Shown here: positions 36,035-45,200 of the stretch, one piece after another
Numbering within the stretch: position 1 is the first letter of the stretch
Layout of the letters: each line of letters begins with the position of its first letter
DNA from: Clostridium sp. D43t1_170807_H7
Lineage (GTDB): Bacteria > Bacillota > Clostridia > Clostridiales > Clostridiaceae
Direction of reading: 5' to 3'
Length of the DNA stretch: 64,000 nucleotides
Assembly (NCBI RefSeq): GCF_015555905.1
Contig: NZ_JADNLK010000001.1
Coordinates: 1-64,000 of the forward strand
Notes under the pieces: generated by a model
What the model was told of the DNA's origin: nothing
Seen by the model: the letters and a program-made list of their open reading frames with translations, nothing else
The model's database searches: none
Position numbers and translations under genes: made by a program

Positions 36035-37241
36035 TTTCATCCCCCTCTTCATTTATTAATTTTAAAAGTAAACTTACAATTTCATTATCAGCTTCTACAT
36101 TTCTTTCTTTTTTATAAAAATCTCTAAATATTTCTTCAAATGACTTTTCTTGAATTGTGATAGCACTTTCGTCATCATCAGTATTTTTAATCTTTGGTAT
36201 TATTTCTAAAATGTCCTTTTTAATTTCCTTCATTTTTTTTATTTCATCTTCTCTTATATATCTATCACACTTAATCTCTAAATAAATCCAGCAATCTCTA
36301 TCCTTATTTTCTTCGCATCTTTCTATTGCATCATCAATACTTTCACATTTCCAAATTTCTATAGGCTTATATACCTTAAATTCTACCTCTTTTATTTTAC
36401 ATTCCTCTTTTGGTTCTACATCAATAATGAAACATTTCTTAGTAATATTTATTTCCTTTTTATTATAATGAAGGGGAGAACCTGAATATCTTGCCTTTTT
36501 ATTTGTACCTGGTACAACTTGTGGTTTATGAACATGACCTAAAGCTATATACTGTGCTTCTTCTGGTAAACATGAGCCATTAACTATATAACTTCCTCCT
36601 AATTGAATACTTCTTTCTGATCCACCTTCTTCGCTTCCCATAGCAAACAAATGTGATACTGCTAAATTAATAGTGTCTTCTCTATAATTTTGCTTTAAGT
36701 TATCAAATAACGATTTTATTCTTTCGCCATAAGTTTTTAATCTATCTTCATCACTATCCATTTCTCCATAAAGGACTTCATTTAATCTCTTTTCACTTGG
36801 ATATGGTACTGTTAATATTACTGCTTTTTCATTATTAATTTCTATTTCAACAAATCCTTCTCCAGAATTAATAACCTTATGCTGTCCATATTCCCCACAT
36901 TGCACAATCGTTTTCGGTGTTCCAACCATTATTATTCCATGTTCCATAGCAAGTGGTCCTGCTGCAACTAATCTTTCTGGGTTATCATGATTTCCTGCAA
37001 TAACTAAAGTTAATCTTTCTCCATTTTTAGAAAGTTTTTTTAATGTATTATAAAACATTTTTTCAGCTCTTGCCGGTGGGTTACTACTATCATAAACATC
37101 CCCTGCAATTATAACTAAATCAACTTTATTTTCTTCAACTATATCTATAAAATCTTTTAAGAATAATTCTTGTTCATCCATTCTACTTTGGCCTTCTAAA
37201 TTCTTTCCTAAATGCCAATCTCCAGTATGTAATATTCTCAA
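36021..37241 (-). CDS. sbcD: nuclease SbcCD subunit D
   Basis: Mn-dependent nuclease subunit (Mre11 homologue). The 406-residue calcineurin-like phosphoesterase has HTGDWHLGKNLEG at residues 5-17, IAGDVYDSSNPP, IAGNHDNPERL and LGHVHKPQVVPG, together supplying the metal ligands. It starts at TTG with AAGGAGG upstream. It is the first gene of the sbcDC pair. Confidence 0.95.
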   Translation of the reverse strand: MRILHTGDWHLGKNLEGQSRMDEQELFLKDFIDIVEENKVDLVIIAGDVYDSSNPPARAEKMFYNTLKKLSKNGERLTLVIAGNHDNPERLVAAGPLAMEHGIIMVGTPKTIVQCGEYGQHKVINSGEGFVEIEINNEKAVILTVPYPSEKRLNEVLYGEMDSDEDRLKTYGERIKSLFDNLKQNYREDTINLAVSHLFAMGSEEGGSERSIQLGGSYIVNGSCLPEEAQYIALGHVHKPQVVPGTNKKARYSGSPLHYNKKEINITKKCFIIDVEPKEECKIKEVEFKVYKPIEIWKCESIDDAIERCEENKDRDCWIYLEIKCDRYIREDEIKKMKEIKKDILEIIPKIKNTDDDESAITIQEKSFEEIFRDFYKKERNVEADNEIVSLLLKLINEEGDENETN

Positions 37242-37352
37242 AAATATTACCTCCTTTTTTATTCCGCTTTATAAATTTTATCTATTTTTAATTATACAAT
37301 TAAGTACTATATGTAATCAAACGTAAGTGAGATTCCTTCTAAACAAAAAAGA

Positions 37353-37371
37353 TGATACATTTCTGTATCAC
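37353..37371 (-). terminator. terminator of the 63-residue gene
   Basis: GATACAGAAATGTATC with flanking AAAGAGGGT and CTTTTTTG on the minus strand; lies between the small gene and sbcD. Confidence 0.75.
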
Positions 37372-37386
37372 CCTCTTTCCTATTAT

Positions 37387-37578
37387 CTATTTAACTTCTT
37401 TACACCAACTTGAAGAAATTCTTGAATTATCTATATATCCTAAATAGCTATGTCCAACTTGTACTTCTAAACCATCATATTTATTTATTTGCTCATTATT
37501 TAATTTCTCTACTCTCTCATCACTTGCTAAATAAACGTCCTTACTAAAAATATACTTCTTTCCTTTACAAAATATCAT
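37387..37578 (-). CDS. hypothetical protein, 63 residues
   Basis: Short soluble protein beginning MIFCKGKKYIFSKD. It is preceded by GAGGTGGT, which makes the ATG at 37578 the likely start; an in-frame GTG three codons upstream is too close to the ribosome binding site. It contains QVGHSYLGYIDNSRISSSWC, a compact beta-rich segment. The family is not recognised. It has its own terminator and is separated from the thi operon, so it is monocistronic. Confidence 0.6.
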   Translation of the reverse strand: MIFCKGKKYIFSKDVYLASDERVEKLNNEQINKYDGLEVQVGHSYLGYIDNSRISSSWCKEVK

Positions 37579-37716
37579 AGTTACCACCTCATGAATGTTA
37601 TTTTCATGTCATATTATACACCTTTTTACTAATATAACCATTCAAGTTGTAATTTTCAATTTTTTGAATAATTTTATTCATAAATTTTCCTATTATTCAA
37701 TTTACAGAAAATAAAA

Positions 37717-37752
37717 AATAATTGAAATTAAACAAATTTAACTTCAATTATT
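37717..37752 (-). terminator. terminator of the thi operon
   Basis: AATAATTGAAGTTAAA stem with its complement, followed on the minus strand by TTTTTTATTTTC, 19 bases beyond the thiW stop. Confidence 0.75.
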
Positions 37753-37770
37753 TTAATCAATTATATTATT

Positions 37771-38274
37771 CTATTTTAATAAAAACTCTCTTATTACTTT
37801 TACTTTTAATATTATATATGCAATTATACTCCCTATAATAGAGCTTAATGAAAATGGAATAACATAAACAAATAATGCAACTTCTTTCCCTAATAAAACT
37901 GTTGCTACCGGATATGCAAGTAAAGCACCTATTATCCCTGTTCCAATAACTTCACCAATTACTGCTAATTCTATCTTTTTAAATTTCTTATATAAAAGGG
38001 CTGCTAAAAATACCCCTACCATACTACCTGGAAAGGCTAATAAACTTCCAGTACCTAAAATATTTCTAAGTAATGCTGCTACAAAGGCACAAGCAACTCC
38101 ATAAACTGGACCTAAAGTTATTCCAGCAATAACATTAACAAAATGCTGTACTGGCGATGCCTTTGCTCCTAATACTGGTATAGAAAATGTTCCTAGAACT
38201 GTTGCTATGGCAATTAATATCCCACTTAATACTATTTTTTGTGTAGTTTTCTCTTTATTTTTAGTTATCTCCAT
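37771..38274 (-). CDS. thiW: ThiW, thiazole-precursor ECF transporter S component
   Basis: Membrane protein of 167 residues with about five hydrophobic spans, beginning LSGILIAIATVLGTFSIPVLG, followed by KASPVQHFVNVIAGITLGPV and GSLLAFPGSMVGVFLAALLY. These are ThiW hallmarks. ThiW proteins are predicted to import the thiazole moiety of thiamine with a shared ECF energising module. No such module is adjacent. The start at 38274 follows AAAGGAGG with good spacing. Last gene of the TPP-riboswitch operon, which also has the thiazole kinase ThiM, supporting the role. Confidence 0.88.
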   Translation of the reverse strand: MEITKNKEKTTQKIVLSGILIAIATVLGTFSIPVLGAKASPVQHFVNVIAGITLGPVYGVACAFVAALLRNILGTGSLLAFPGSMVGVFLAALLYKKFKKIELAVIGEVIGTGIIGALLAYPVATVLLGKEVALFVYVIPFSLSSIIGSIIAYIILKVKVIREFLLK

Positions 38275-38284
38275 ATTTCCTCCT

Positions 38285-38929
38285 TTAAATATCATTATTT
38301 AAAATAAGATTATTATTTTGTATTTTCTCAATCCATTTTTCACATTCTAATTTTATATTCGGAGCTCCAAGTATTGCAGATACAACTGCATATCCATCTA
38401 CATTACATACTTTTAACTTATCAATATTATTTAATGATAGTCCCCCTATTGCGACTATTGGCAAATCTACTGCTTTCTTTATCTCTTTTAACTTTTCTAT
38501 AGATACAGACTTTGCATCAAGCTTAGTTGTTGTAGTAAACATAGCTCCAACGCCAAGATAATCAGCACTATTTTCTTTAGCTATTAAAGCCTCTTCTACT
38601 GTTCTTGCCGATACTCCCACTATCTTATCTTCTCCTATAAGCTCTCTAACTTTATTTGCCGGTATATCACTTTGTCCAATATGAACACCATCAGCATCAC
38701 AAAGCATTGCAATATCTACCCTATCATTAATAATAAACTTCACATTATATTTCTTAGTTAATTCTCTAAGCTTAATTGCCTTTTCTAAAAACTCTTTTCC
38801 ACTAGCATTCTTTTCTCTTAATTGAAGCATAGTTACTCCACCTTTTAATGCTTCCTCAATACTATTGTAAAAATTTCTTTCTCTTAAAATATCTGAATCT
38901 GTTACTAAATAAAGCTTTAATTCTTTCAT
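38285..38929 (-). CDS. thiE: thiamine-phosphate synthase
   Basis: Joins HMP-pyrophosphate and thiazole phosphate to thiamine phosphate. The 214-residue TIM barrel opens with LYLVTDSD, then LQLREKNASGKEFLEKA, FIINDRVDIAMLCDADGVHI, GVSARTVEEA, DYLGVGAMFTTTTK and IVAIGGLSLNNI, the full set of ThiE motifs. I choose ATG 38929, with AAAAAGGTG before it. It lies 10 bases from thiW. Confidence 0.96.
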   Translation of the reverse strand: MKELKLYLVTDSDILRERNFYNSIEEALKGGVTMLQLREKNASGKEFLEKAIKLRELTKKYNVKFIINDRVDIAMLCDADGVHIGQSDIPANKVRELIGEDKIVGVSARTVEEALIAKENSADYLGVGAMFTTTTKLDAKSVSIEKLKEIKKAVDLPIVAIGGLSLNNIDKLKVCNVDGYAVVSAILGAPNIKLECEKWIEKIQNNNLILNNDI

Positions 38930-39029
38930 TTTTATCACCTTTTTATTTCAATATTTTATGCTGCAGTATCTTTTATACTAACTTCTTTTTTAAATCTATG
39001 TAAAGGAATTATTCACCTTAACACTAAAT

Positions 39030-39683
39030 TTATTTATTTGCCATATTCCAAAATTCCATCTCATAAAGGCTAGATTTTATAAAAATATCTTTTAGCCTTT
39101 CCTTTTCATCTTCTGATATGTTTTCACATATTTCATCAATATAATCAATCCATTCTTCAGTACATTGTCTAAACTCTTCTGAAGCATATCCCTTTATCCA
39201 TGGAGAATAAAAATTTTCTTCTAATCTATTCTTATATGTTTCATATAGATGTTTTCCGATGTAGTAATAGCTCCAAGTACAAGGCATTATTGTCATTGCA
39301 ATATCCTTTGAATCACCTTTTAATGCAATTCCAAGCATATAATTTGTATAACTTGCAGTTGTTAACTCAACTTTATACTTTTCTACCTCATCTGTACTTA
39401 ACCCAAATCCCTTTAAATAATTAACATGAACTGCAGTTTCATCATCTAAAACACCTTTTATTGATTCATGATAAAACTTCATTTCTTTCATAGTTCTAGC
39501 CTTAACTAATCCCATTGCAAAAACTTTAGCATAATCTTTTAAATATAAATAATCTTGAATTAAATAATTCTTAAACTTCTCTTTATCTAAAGTTCCTTCA
39601 CCTATTCCTTTTACAAAAGGATGTTTTAAATATTCATCCCAAATCTCTTTAACTTCATCAAATAACTCTTCTGAAAACTTCAT
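39030..39683 (-). CDS. tenA: TenA, aminopyrimidine aminohydrolase (thiaminase II)
   Basis: Hydrolyses aminopyrimidine breakdown products of thiamine to HMP for salvage. The 217-residue all-helical protein has PFVKGIGEGTLDKEKFKNYL, the QDYLYLKDYAK block and the active-site MPCTWSYYYIGKHL with the catalytic Cys near residue 134. Near the end SEEFRQCTEEWID supplies further conserved acids. The ATG at 39683 is used, two bases past the thiM stop. Its position between thiM and thiE fits a base-degraded thiamine salvage role. Confidence 0.93.
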   Translation of the reverse strand: MKFSEELFDEVKEIWDEYLKHPFVKGIGEGTLDKEKFKNYLIQDYLYLKDYAKVFAMGLVKARTMKEMKFYHESIKGVLDDETAVHVNYLKGFGLSTDEVEKYKVELTTASYTNYMLGIALKGDSKDIAMTIMPCTWSYYYIGKHLYETYKNRLEENFYSPWIKGYASEEFRQCTEEWIDYIDEICENISEDEKERLKDIFIKSSLYEMEFWNMANK

Positions 39684-39684
39684 A

Positions 39685-40494
39685 CTATTCAATCCTTCCA
39701 TACTCTTTTAGTTTATCAATATTCATTTCATAAACATTATTCATAAGTTCTTCTTTAAAAGTTCCTATTGCTATATTATCTTTATCTGCTAACTCTCCAC
39801 TTACTGCCATAGTAAGAACTCCCATAGCAACTACTTCTACCTTTTTAAAATTATCTCTTTCTCTACCTTCCAGACTGTTATATGCACCTAAATAACTACC
39901 TATCAAACTTCCAGTCATACAACCAGTACCTGTTACACTTTTTAATTTTGAAGTTCCATTAAATATCTTTATAACTGTATTACCATCACTAATAAAATCA
40001 ACTTTTCCAGTAGCTACTACTATACATCCAAGCTTTTTAGCTACCTTTTTAATAACTTCTGATATATCTTCTCCATCATCAAAGGAATCAACACCTTGTC
40101 CTCTTACATCTAAACCACCTATAAACTTTATTTCAGCCACATTACCTTTAACAACATCAAATTTGATTTTATTTAGAAGTTTATTTGTAAAATCAGTTCT
40201 AGTTTTCGTAGCAAAAACTCCTACTGGATCTAAAATAACAGGTTTATTAAATTTATTAGCTGCTTTTCCTGCCTGTAAAAATAAATCTAATCTATTTGAA
40301 TTCATAGTTCCTATATTAATAACTACAGAACTTGCAATACTTACAATTTCTTCAACCTCTTCATTTGAATAACTCATCAATGGACTTGCACCTAATGCTA
40401 AAGTTATATTGGCACAATCATTTATAGTAACTTCATTTGTATAATGAAGAACTAATGGATTTATTTCTTTTACTTTATTAATTAATTCAAGCAT
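39685..40494 (-). CDS. thiM: hydroxyethylthiazole kinase
   Basis: Phosphorylates 4-methyl-5-(2-hydroxyethyl)thiazole for thiamine salvage. The 269-residue ribokinase-like protein has LVLHYTNEVTINDCANITLA, GASPLMSYSNEEVEE, VILDPVGVFAT, VVKGNVAEIKFIGG and the anion-hole/catalytic GTGCMTGSLIGSYL with its Cys. All are typical of ThiM. It lies 17 bases downstream of thiD. Confidence 0.96.
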   Translation of the reverse strand: MLELINKVKEINPLVLHYTNEVTINDCANITLALGASPLMSYSNEEVEEIVSIASSVVINIGTMNSNRLDLFLQAGKAANKFNKPVILDPVGVFATKTRTDFTNKLLNKIKFDVVKGNVAEIKFIGGLDVRGQGVDSFDDGEDISEVIKKVAKKLGCIVVATGKVDFISDGNTVIKIFNGTSKLKSVTGTGCMTGSLIGSYLGAYNSLEGRERDNFKKVEVVAMGVLTMAVSGELADKDNIAIGTFKEELMNNVYEMNIDKLKEYGRIE

Positions 40495-40511
40495 CTTTAA
40501 CTAGTCCTTTC

Positions 40512-41315
40512 TTATTTTAAATTTTGAAACTTATAAAAATGATTTACTGGACCTACACCTTTTCCAATATCAAAACTTTCTCTTATTGCTTCAGTTATAT
40601 ATTCCTTACTTAACCTCACTGCTTCAACTACGTCATATCCTAAAGCTAAATGTGAGGTTATTGCAGAGGATAAAGTACATCCTGTTCCATGAGTATTTTT
40701 TCTATCTAATCTTTCTTGCTTATAAATTTCAAAAGTATCCTTACCTATTAATACATCAACAGCATCCCCTTGAAGATGTCCACCTTTCATCAGTACATAT
40801 TTAGGACCTAATTCTAATATTTTTTCTCCAACTTCCCTCATATCATCAACAGTATTTATTTTCATACCTACTATCTCCTCAGCCTCAAGAGTATTTGGAG
40901 TTATTATATATGCCATAGGTATAAGTTCTTCAATTAAAGTTTTCTTTGCTTCTGGTTTTAGTAATGAATATCCACTTTTAGATATCATAACTGGATCTAC
41001 TACTAGATACTTAGGATTATATTTTTTTAAAGTATTAACTATTGTATTAATAATCTCTGGACTAGATACCATTCCTATTTTTACTGCTGCAGGCTCTATA
41101 TCCTCAAATACAACTTCTATTTGCTTTTCAATTATTTCTTTACTTAAATCTTCTACAAGAAATACTCCTTGTGTATTTTGAGCTGTTATTGCAGTTATTA
41201 CACTCATTCCATAAGTTCCAATTGCACTAAATGTTTTTAAATCAGCTTGTACCCCTGCCCCTCCTGATGAATCTGAACCAGCTATTGTTAATGTTGGTAT
41301 TTTGTAATTTCTCAT
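40512..41315 (-). CDS. thiD: hydroxymethylpyrimidine/phosphomethylpyrimidine kinase
   Basis: Phosphorylates HMP twice to HMP-pyrophosphate. The 267-residue protein opens with [20 protein letters not shown], followed by [48 protein letters not shown] and the catalytic [15 protein letters not shown]. First gene of the operon, directly behind a TPP riboswitch and terminator, so repressed when thiamine pyrophosphate is plentiful. Confidence 0.96.
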   Translation of the reverse strand: MRNYKIPTLTIAGSDSSGGAGVQADLKTFSAIGTYGMSVITAITAQNTQGVFLVEDLSKEIIEKQIEVVFEDIEPAAVKIGMVSSPEIINTIVNTLKKYNPKYLVVDPVMISKSGYSLLKPEAKKTLIEELIPMAYIITPNTLEAEEIVGMKINTVDDMREVGEKILELGPKYVLMKGGHLQGDAVDVLIGKDTFEIYKQERLDRKNTHGTGCTLSSAITSHLALGYDVVEAVRLSKEYITEAIRESFDIGKGVGPVNHFYKFQNLK

Positions 41316-41355
41316 TTTTTCTTCTCCTTTGAACTCTTAAATTTAGATATATAAA

Positions 41356-41392
41356 TAAAAAAAGCAGCTATACTCCACTGGAATATAACTGC
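41356..41392 (-). terminator. riboswitch-controlled terminator before thiD
   Basis: GCAGTTATATTCCA with its complement around GTGG, then seven T on the minus strand. It lies about 115 bases after the TPP aptamer and 40 bases before thiD, as expected for the expression platform. Confidence 0.85.
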
Positions 41393-41504
41393 ATAATCAC
41401 AAATAATATATAATTCTTTTCTACATCCTATTTAATATAAACTATTTATTATATAACAAAATTTTACACTAAAATTTGTAGATTTATTTTAAATATACAT
41501 TAAT

Positions 41505-41590
41505 AAGCTTTCCTACGCTGGTATTATCCAGATCAGGTACAAGGGTTAATAATAATTTATTTCTCAGCCTTATGGCACCCCTAGCATTTT
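41505..41590 (-). promoter_or_regulatory. TPP riboswitch (THI element)
   Basis: On the minus strand the aptamer reads GGGGTGCC, then GGCTGAGA, a variable stem, CCCTTGTACCTGATCTGGAT and AATACCAGCGTAGGAA. These are the invariant THI-box segments. It controls the thiD-thiM-tenA-thiE-thiW operon. Confidence 0.96.
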
Positions 41591-41610
41591 TATTTAATTA
41601 TTACATCTTA

Positions 41611-41638
41611 ATTATATTACTTTGTATTTTATTGTCAA
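41611..41638 (-). promoter_or_regulatory. promoter of the thi operon
   Basis: TTGACA (complement of 41633-41638), 16-base spacer, TATAAT (complement of 41611-41616), about 20 bases before the aptamer. Confidence 0.8.
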
Positions 41639-41753
41639 TATTTTCTAACATTTTTCTTTTATTTCCTTAATTTTGTTTGCACTTTATTAACTTATTTATT
41701 ATTATATATATTAATATTTGCATATACTAATAAAAAAATAAGGAGGTTTTTTA

Positions 41754-42482
41754 ATGTCAAGAAGAGCTGCATTTTTTGATATAGACGGAACAATATATAG
41801 AGAAGGACTTATTACTGAAGTATTTAAAAAAATAATTAAATATGATTTAGTCGATGAAAATAAGTGGTTTAAAGAAGTAAAACCTGCTTATATTAATTGG
41901 GATAAAAGACAAGGTGATTATGATACTTATCTTTTAAAAATGGTTGATATTTATACAGAGGCTATTAAAGGCTTAGATAAATATCATATAGACTATATTG
42001 CTAAAAAAGTTATTGAACAAAAGGGAGATAGAGTATATACATTCTCTAGAGAAAGAATTAAATGGCATAAAGATAATGGACATATTGTTATTGCTATTTC
42101 TGGTTCTCCTATAGAATTAGTTAGAGAAATGTCCTTAAAATATCATATGGATGACTATAGAGGTACAATATATGAATTAGACAAAAATAATACATATAAT
42201 GGATATATTACTCCTATGTGGGATTCTGTAAGTAAACAAAAAGCCATAAAAGAGTTATGTGAAAAATATGATATAGATTTAAGTAAAAGTTATGCTTACG
42301 GAGATACAGGTGGTGATTTCACAATGCTTAAATCAGTAGGTATTCCTTATGCAATGAATCCAACTCGTGAACTTATTTCTAAAATAATGAATGATGAAGA
42401 ATTAAAAAATAAAGTTAATATTATAGTAGAAAGAAAAGATTCAACTTATAAACTAGATCCTAATTCTATTACTCTACTATAA
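41754..42482 (+). CDS. HAD-superfamily phosphatase (subfamily IB)
   Basis: 242 residues. Motif I FFDIDGTIYREG lies near residue 7 with the nucleophile and acid/base Asp. The helical cap spans about 20-90, motif II is ISGSP near 118, and motif IV is AYGDTGGDFTML near 183. This is the IB subgroup pattern seen in SerB-like and lipid- or nucleotide-phosphate phosphatases; the substrate is undetermined. AAGGAGG precedes the ATG. Plus-strand, monocistronic, with its own terminator. Confidence 0.88.
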   Translation: MSRRAAFFDIDGTIYREGLITEVFKKIIKYDLVDENKWFKEVKPAYINWDKRQGDYDTYLLKMVDIYTEAIKGLDKYHIDYIAKKVIEQKGDRVYTFSRERIKWHKDNGHIVIAISGSPIELVREMSLKYHMDDYRGTIYELDKNNTYNGYITPMWDSVSKQKAIKELCEKYDIDLSKSYAYGDTGGDFTMLKSVGIPYAMNPTRELISKIMNDEELKNKVNIIVERKDSTYKLDPNSITLL

Positions 42483-42484
42483 TT

Positions 42485-42522
42485 AAAAAATAAGAGTTAA
42501 CCTTTGTTAACTCTTATTTTTT
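42485..42522 (+). terminator. terminator of the HAD gene
   Basis: AATAAGAGTTAAC with its complement around CTTT, then TTTTTT; symmetrical enough to act on both strands and so also to end the anti-sigma operon from the other side. Confidence 0.85.
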
Positions 42523-42544
42523 AACTATTCAATTTATCCATTAA

Positions 42545-43039
42545 TTAAAAATATAATATAATTAAATAATATATGCTAATACATGAAATACCTATTGAAA
42601 TACACTTTATCCATATATTTTTAAATTTCTTGAATAAAGCTATTCCAATTGAAAAACCAAGTATAGGCAATATTAATTTTATAAATATTCCAACAATAAT
42701 AAATATATAAAGTGCAATGGTAAAAATAGCTTCATCTATATTTTTTTCTGATAAAAATACAGATGCTATAAATGAAATTATCATAATTAAAATACTGATT
42801 AATAATATATAAAAAAACTTTTTGTGTATTTTTTTAAAATAATTTATCTTTATATCATCTATAGGTTCTTTAATATTATTTAAACTTATATCCATTTTCA
42901 TATAAGCTAATTTTTTCTCACATTTACTACATCTATTAATATGTTCCTCTATGCTTTTATTAGTATTAAAAGATGTTATATTAGACAAATAACTCGGCAA
43001 CAAATCATCAATTATATTACAATCAATTTCCTTATTCAT
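42545..43039 (-). CDS. zinc-finger anti-sigma-like membrane protein (second copy)
   Basis: 164 residues. The N-terminal ~45 residues have C(8)NIIDDLLPSYLSN and EEHINRCSKCEKK, the HxxxCxxC zinc-binding pattern of zf-HC2 anti-sigma factors. Three or four hydrophobic segments follow from residue about 73. It lies 13 bases downstream of a second protein of the same design and the ECF sigma gene. It probably holds the sigma factor at the membrane or modulates the first anti-sigma. The paralogues differ strongly outside the finger. Confidence 0.8.
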   Translation of the reverse strand: MNKEIDCNIIDDLLPSYLSNITSFNTNKSIEEHINRCSKCEKKLAYMKMDISLNNIKEPIDDIKINYFKKIHKKFFYILLISILIMIISFIASVFLSEKNIDEAIFTIALYIFIIVGIFIKLILPILGFSIGIALFKKFKNIWIKCISIGISCISIYYLIILYF

Positions 43040-43052
43040 TTTTCCTCCTTAT

Positions 43053-43556
43053 TTAATTAAACAATCTAAAAATTAATAAAATTACTTGTACAATTATTAA
43101 AGACATAAAGAATATTATGAATATATTAGGAATTAATATTTTTGTCTTATTAATAATCGTTTTTTTCCACAAAATTGATACAAATAAAGCAAATAATGGC
43201 GTCCAATACACTCCAATAGATATTAATATTAATGGAATCATATCTATATCTATTATATTATTTAATTCACGAATAATATTTTCTTTATAATAGCAATACA
43301 TATTTATCGTACTTAACAAAATTCCAATTCCTATACAAATCATTAATGTTGATTTTACTCTGCATTTTATATTTTTTATTTCATTTTTATAACCCTTATC
43401 TTGTAATTTTTGCAAAACATTATTGTATTCATTTAAACATTTATTACATTTACTAAAATGATTATTTATAAATTCGTCTGTTTCCTTAGCTGTAAGATTA
43501 TCGATATATATTGGAAATAAATCTTTTATCAAACTACACTCCTTATTATCTTCCAT
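43053..43556 (-). CDS. zinc-finger anti-sigma-like membrane protein (first copy)
   Basis: 167 residues with the zf-HC2 N-terminus (CSLIKDLFPIYIDNL, then HFSKCNKCLNEY giving HxxxCxxC) and about three hydrophobic segments from residue 75 on. The coding start overlaps the end of the ECF sigma gene, indicating translational coupling, the standard sigma/anti-sigma arrangement. ATG 43556 is preferred to the adjacent GTG because GGAGGA is better spaced. It should bind and inhibit the neighbouring sigma factor until an envelope signal releases it. Confidence 0.82.
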   Translation of the reverse strand: MEDNKECSLIKDLFPIYIDNLTAKETDEFINNHFSKCNKCLNEYNNVLQKLQDKGYKNEIKNIKCRVKSTLMICIGIGILLSTINMYCYYKENIIRELNNIIDIDMIPLILISIGVYWTPLFALFVSILWKKTIINKTKILIPNIFIIFFMSLIIVQVILLIFRLFN

Positions 43557-44034
43557 CACTAATCCTCCTTACCAATTTTTCTTTTCCTCTAAAAAAGGTT
43601 ACTCTTGCCCAATTTTCTGACTTATCTAATATTTCTCCTATTTCCTTAAAACTAAGATCTCCAGTTAGTCTTAGGTATACCACCTCTTTAGTTAATCCTT
43701 CTAATCCCTGTATAGCCTTATATATATCTTTTTTATTTTCTTTTTTAATAACTAATTCTTCAATAGAAGTAGATACTAAATCCATGTTTTCATCAATGTT
43801 TACAATTTTTTTCTTACTATTTTTTTCAAATTCTTGATATAAAATATGTTTCGCAATTTGGCAAAGCCATACTGATAATTTACATTTTTCATTATACCTA
43901 CTAATACTATTCATTGCTCTCAGAAAGGTTTCTTGTGTTAATTCTTCTGATAAGTATTTATCTTTTGTATATGTATATATAAATCTATAAACAGTTTTTC
44001 CATGTATCTCATATATCTCTTTAAATTCCTTCAC
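43546..44034 (-). CDS. ECF-family RNA polymerase sigma factor
   Basis: 162 residues. Region 2 is near residues 10-70 (YRFIYTYTKDKYLSEELTQE, FLRAMNSISRY and VWLCQIAKHI). Region 4 is near 105-155 (LTKEVVYLRLTGDLSFKEIG and ILDKSENWARVTFFRGKEKL) and carries the -35-recognition helix. It starts at GTG with AGGAGGTG upstream. It is the first gene of a three-gene operon with two zinc-finger membrane proteins. The stimulus and target promoters are unknown. Confidence 0.92.
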   Translation of the reverse strand: MKEFKEIYEIHGKTVYRFIYTYTKDKYLSEELTQETFLRAMNSISRYNEKCKLSVWLCQIAKHILYQEFEKNSKKKIVNIDENMDLVSTSIEELVIKKENKKDIYKAIQGLEGLTKEVVYLRLTGDLSFKEIGEILDKSENWARVTFFRGKEKLVRRISDGR

Positions 44035-44109
44035 CCCTTCACCTCCTATAATATATATCTCCTTTTTAATTAATTCGTTACATAAACTTATAAATATATT
44101 TTAAAATAA

Positions 44110-44154
44110 AAGGCTATTTATTAGCTTTTTATTTATTAACTAATAAATAACCTT
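44110..44154 (-). terminator. terminator after the 61-residue gene
   Basis: AAGGTTATTTATTAG with its complement around an AT-rich loop, followed on the minus strand by TTTTATTTT, about 25 bases past the stop at 44177. Confidence 0.65.
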
Positions 44155-44176
44155 CTATATCAAAAAAATTCTACGC

Positions 44177-44362
44177 TTAATCTTTATTCATAAATAATAT
44201 AAAACTTCCCGATACAAACCCGATAAATATCAACAACATAGGTATTAAGATATTTATATTACTAATCAATGCTAGGCTTATCATTATAATACTTATAATG
44301 AGTGATACAGTAATCGTTATTCCAAAAACAATACCTTTTTCATTTTTAATCATATTAATCAC
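44177..44362 (-). CDS. small two-span membrane protein, 61 residues
   Basis: Two hydrophobic segments (GITITVSLIISIIMISLALI and ILIPMLLIFIGFVSGSFILF) with charged ends; nothing else can be seen. A GAGGTGATG-type site precedes the start. It belongs to a run of small hydrophobic genes between the ECF sigma operon and a DUF2232-like protein. The family is not recognised; it could be an immunity-like or regulatory membrane peptide, but this is only a possibility. Confidence 0.5.
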   Translation of the reverse strand: MINMIKNEKGIVFGITITVSLIISIIMISLALISNINILIPMLLIFIGFVSGSFILFMNKD

Positions 44363-44465
44363 ATCACCTCTTCATATTTATCTTCTCCAATTGTAATGAT
44401 TATAATTAACTGTCCTATTATATAAATCATTTCTATTAAAATAGTTTGTACCATTAGTTGTACTG

Positions 44466-44933
44466 CTAATATTTATTTTTTATAAACTTTTTTATAGAAT
44501 TTTCTATTTTATATAAATCCGTCTCTTCCCATGTACAATTTTCTTTATATGGAGAATCAAAAATATATGTTCTATTTTTGCATACTATTATTAATTGAAA
44601 TCCTATTACTTTTAACCATCTACCACCGTAAAAAACTTCTTTATTATAAACTTCAATTATATCATCTTTATTAATCTTATAATCTATTTTTTTATTGTGT
44701 ATATATATAATTCTATCATTTTCGCTATAATCAGTAATATATTCTATTCTAAATATTCTTGAGTCAATAGCTAATCCTATAGAAAATAAAAAAATAATTA
44801 AAATCGCTGTATTAAATTTATAATTTTCTATATTTAAAAACTTTAATATCAATATAGCTATAGTCATTACAAGTAAAAAAGCCATTACCCTCTTAATACG
44901 CCAAGTTTTAAAATCTCCAAGTAATATTTTCAT
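44466..44933 (-). CDS. membrane protein with C-terminal cytosolic domain, 155 residues
   Basis: Basic N-terminus (GDFKTWRIKR), two hydrophobic segments (VMAFLLVMTIAILILKFL and ILIIFLFSIGLAID), then a beta-rich domain: IDYKINKDDIIEVYNKEVFY, WLKVIGFQLIIVCKN and TYIFDSPYKENCTW. This layout resembles bacterial PH-like membrane proteins of small size. The family was not confirmed. It lies just upstream of the 61-residue gene and starts at an ATG with AAGGTAGG upstream. Confidence 0.55.
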   Translation of the reverse strand: MKILLGDFKTWRIKRVMAFLLVMTIAILILKFLNIENYKFNTAILIIFLFSIGLAIDSRIFRIEYITDYSENDRIIYIHNKKIDYKINKDDIIEVYNKEVFYGGRWLKVIGFQLIIVCKNRTYIFDSPYKENCTWEETDLYKIENSIKKFIKNKY

Positions 44934-45200
44934 TTTAAACCTACCTTATAAAATTTAATCTATATATTTATTTCACAAAACTATCCGCTATTCCTATTAA
45001 ACATTCTACCTTCTCATTAATAATTACAACTATCTCACCTCTAGGATATAATTCTAATTATTAATCCTAATATAAGTATGCTAAATCCAATAATTAATAC
45101 TATAAAAGATAATTTAAAATTATTTATTGCCTAGAATATTCGTATTTATTTTTTGTTTCTTCATATTTACCAAATATATTACACCCTATAAAATATATTA

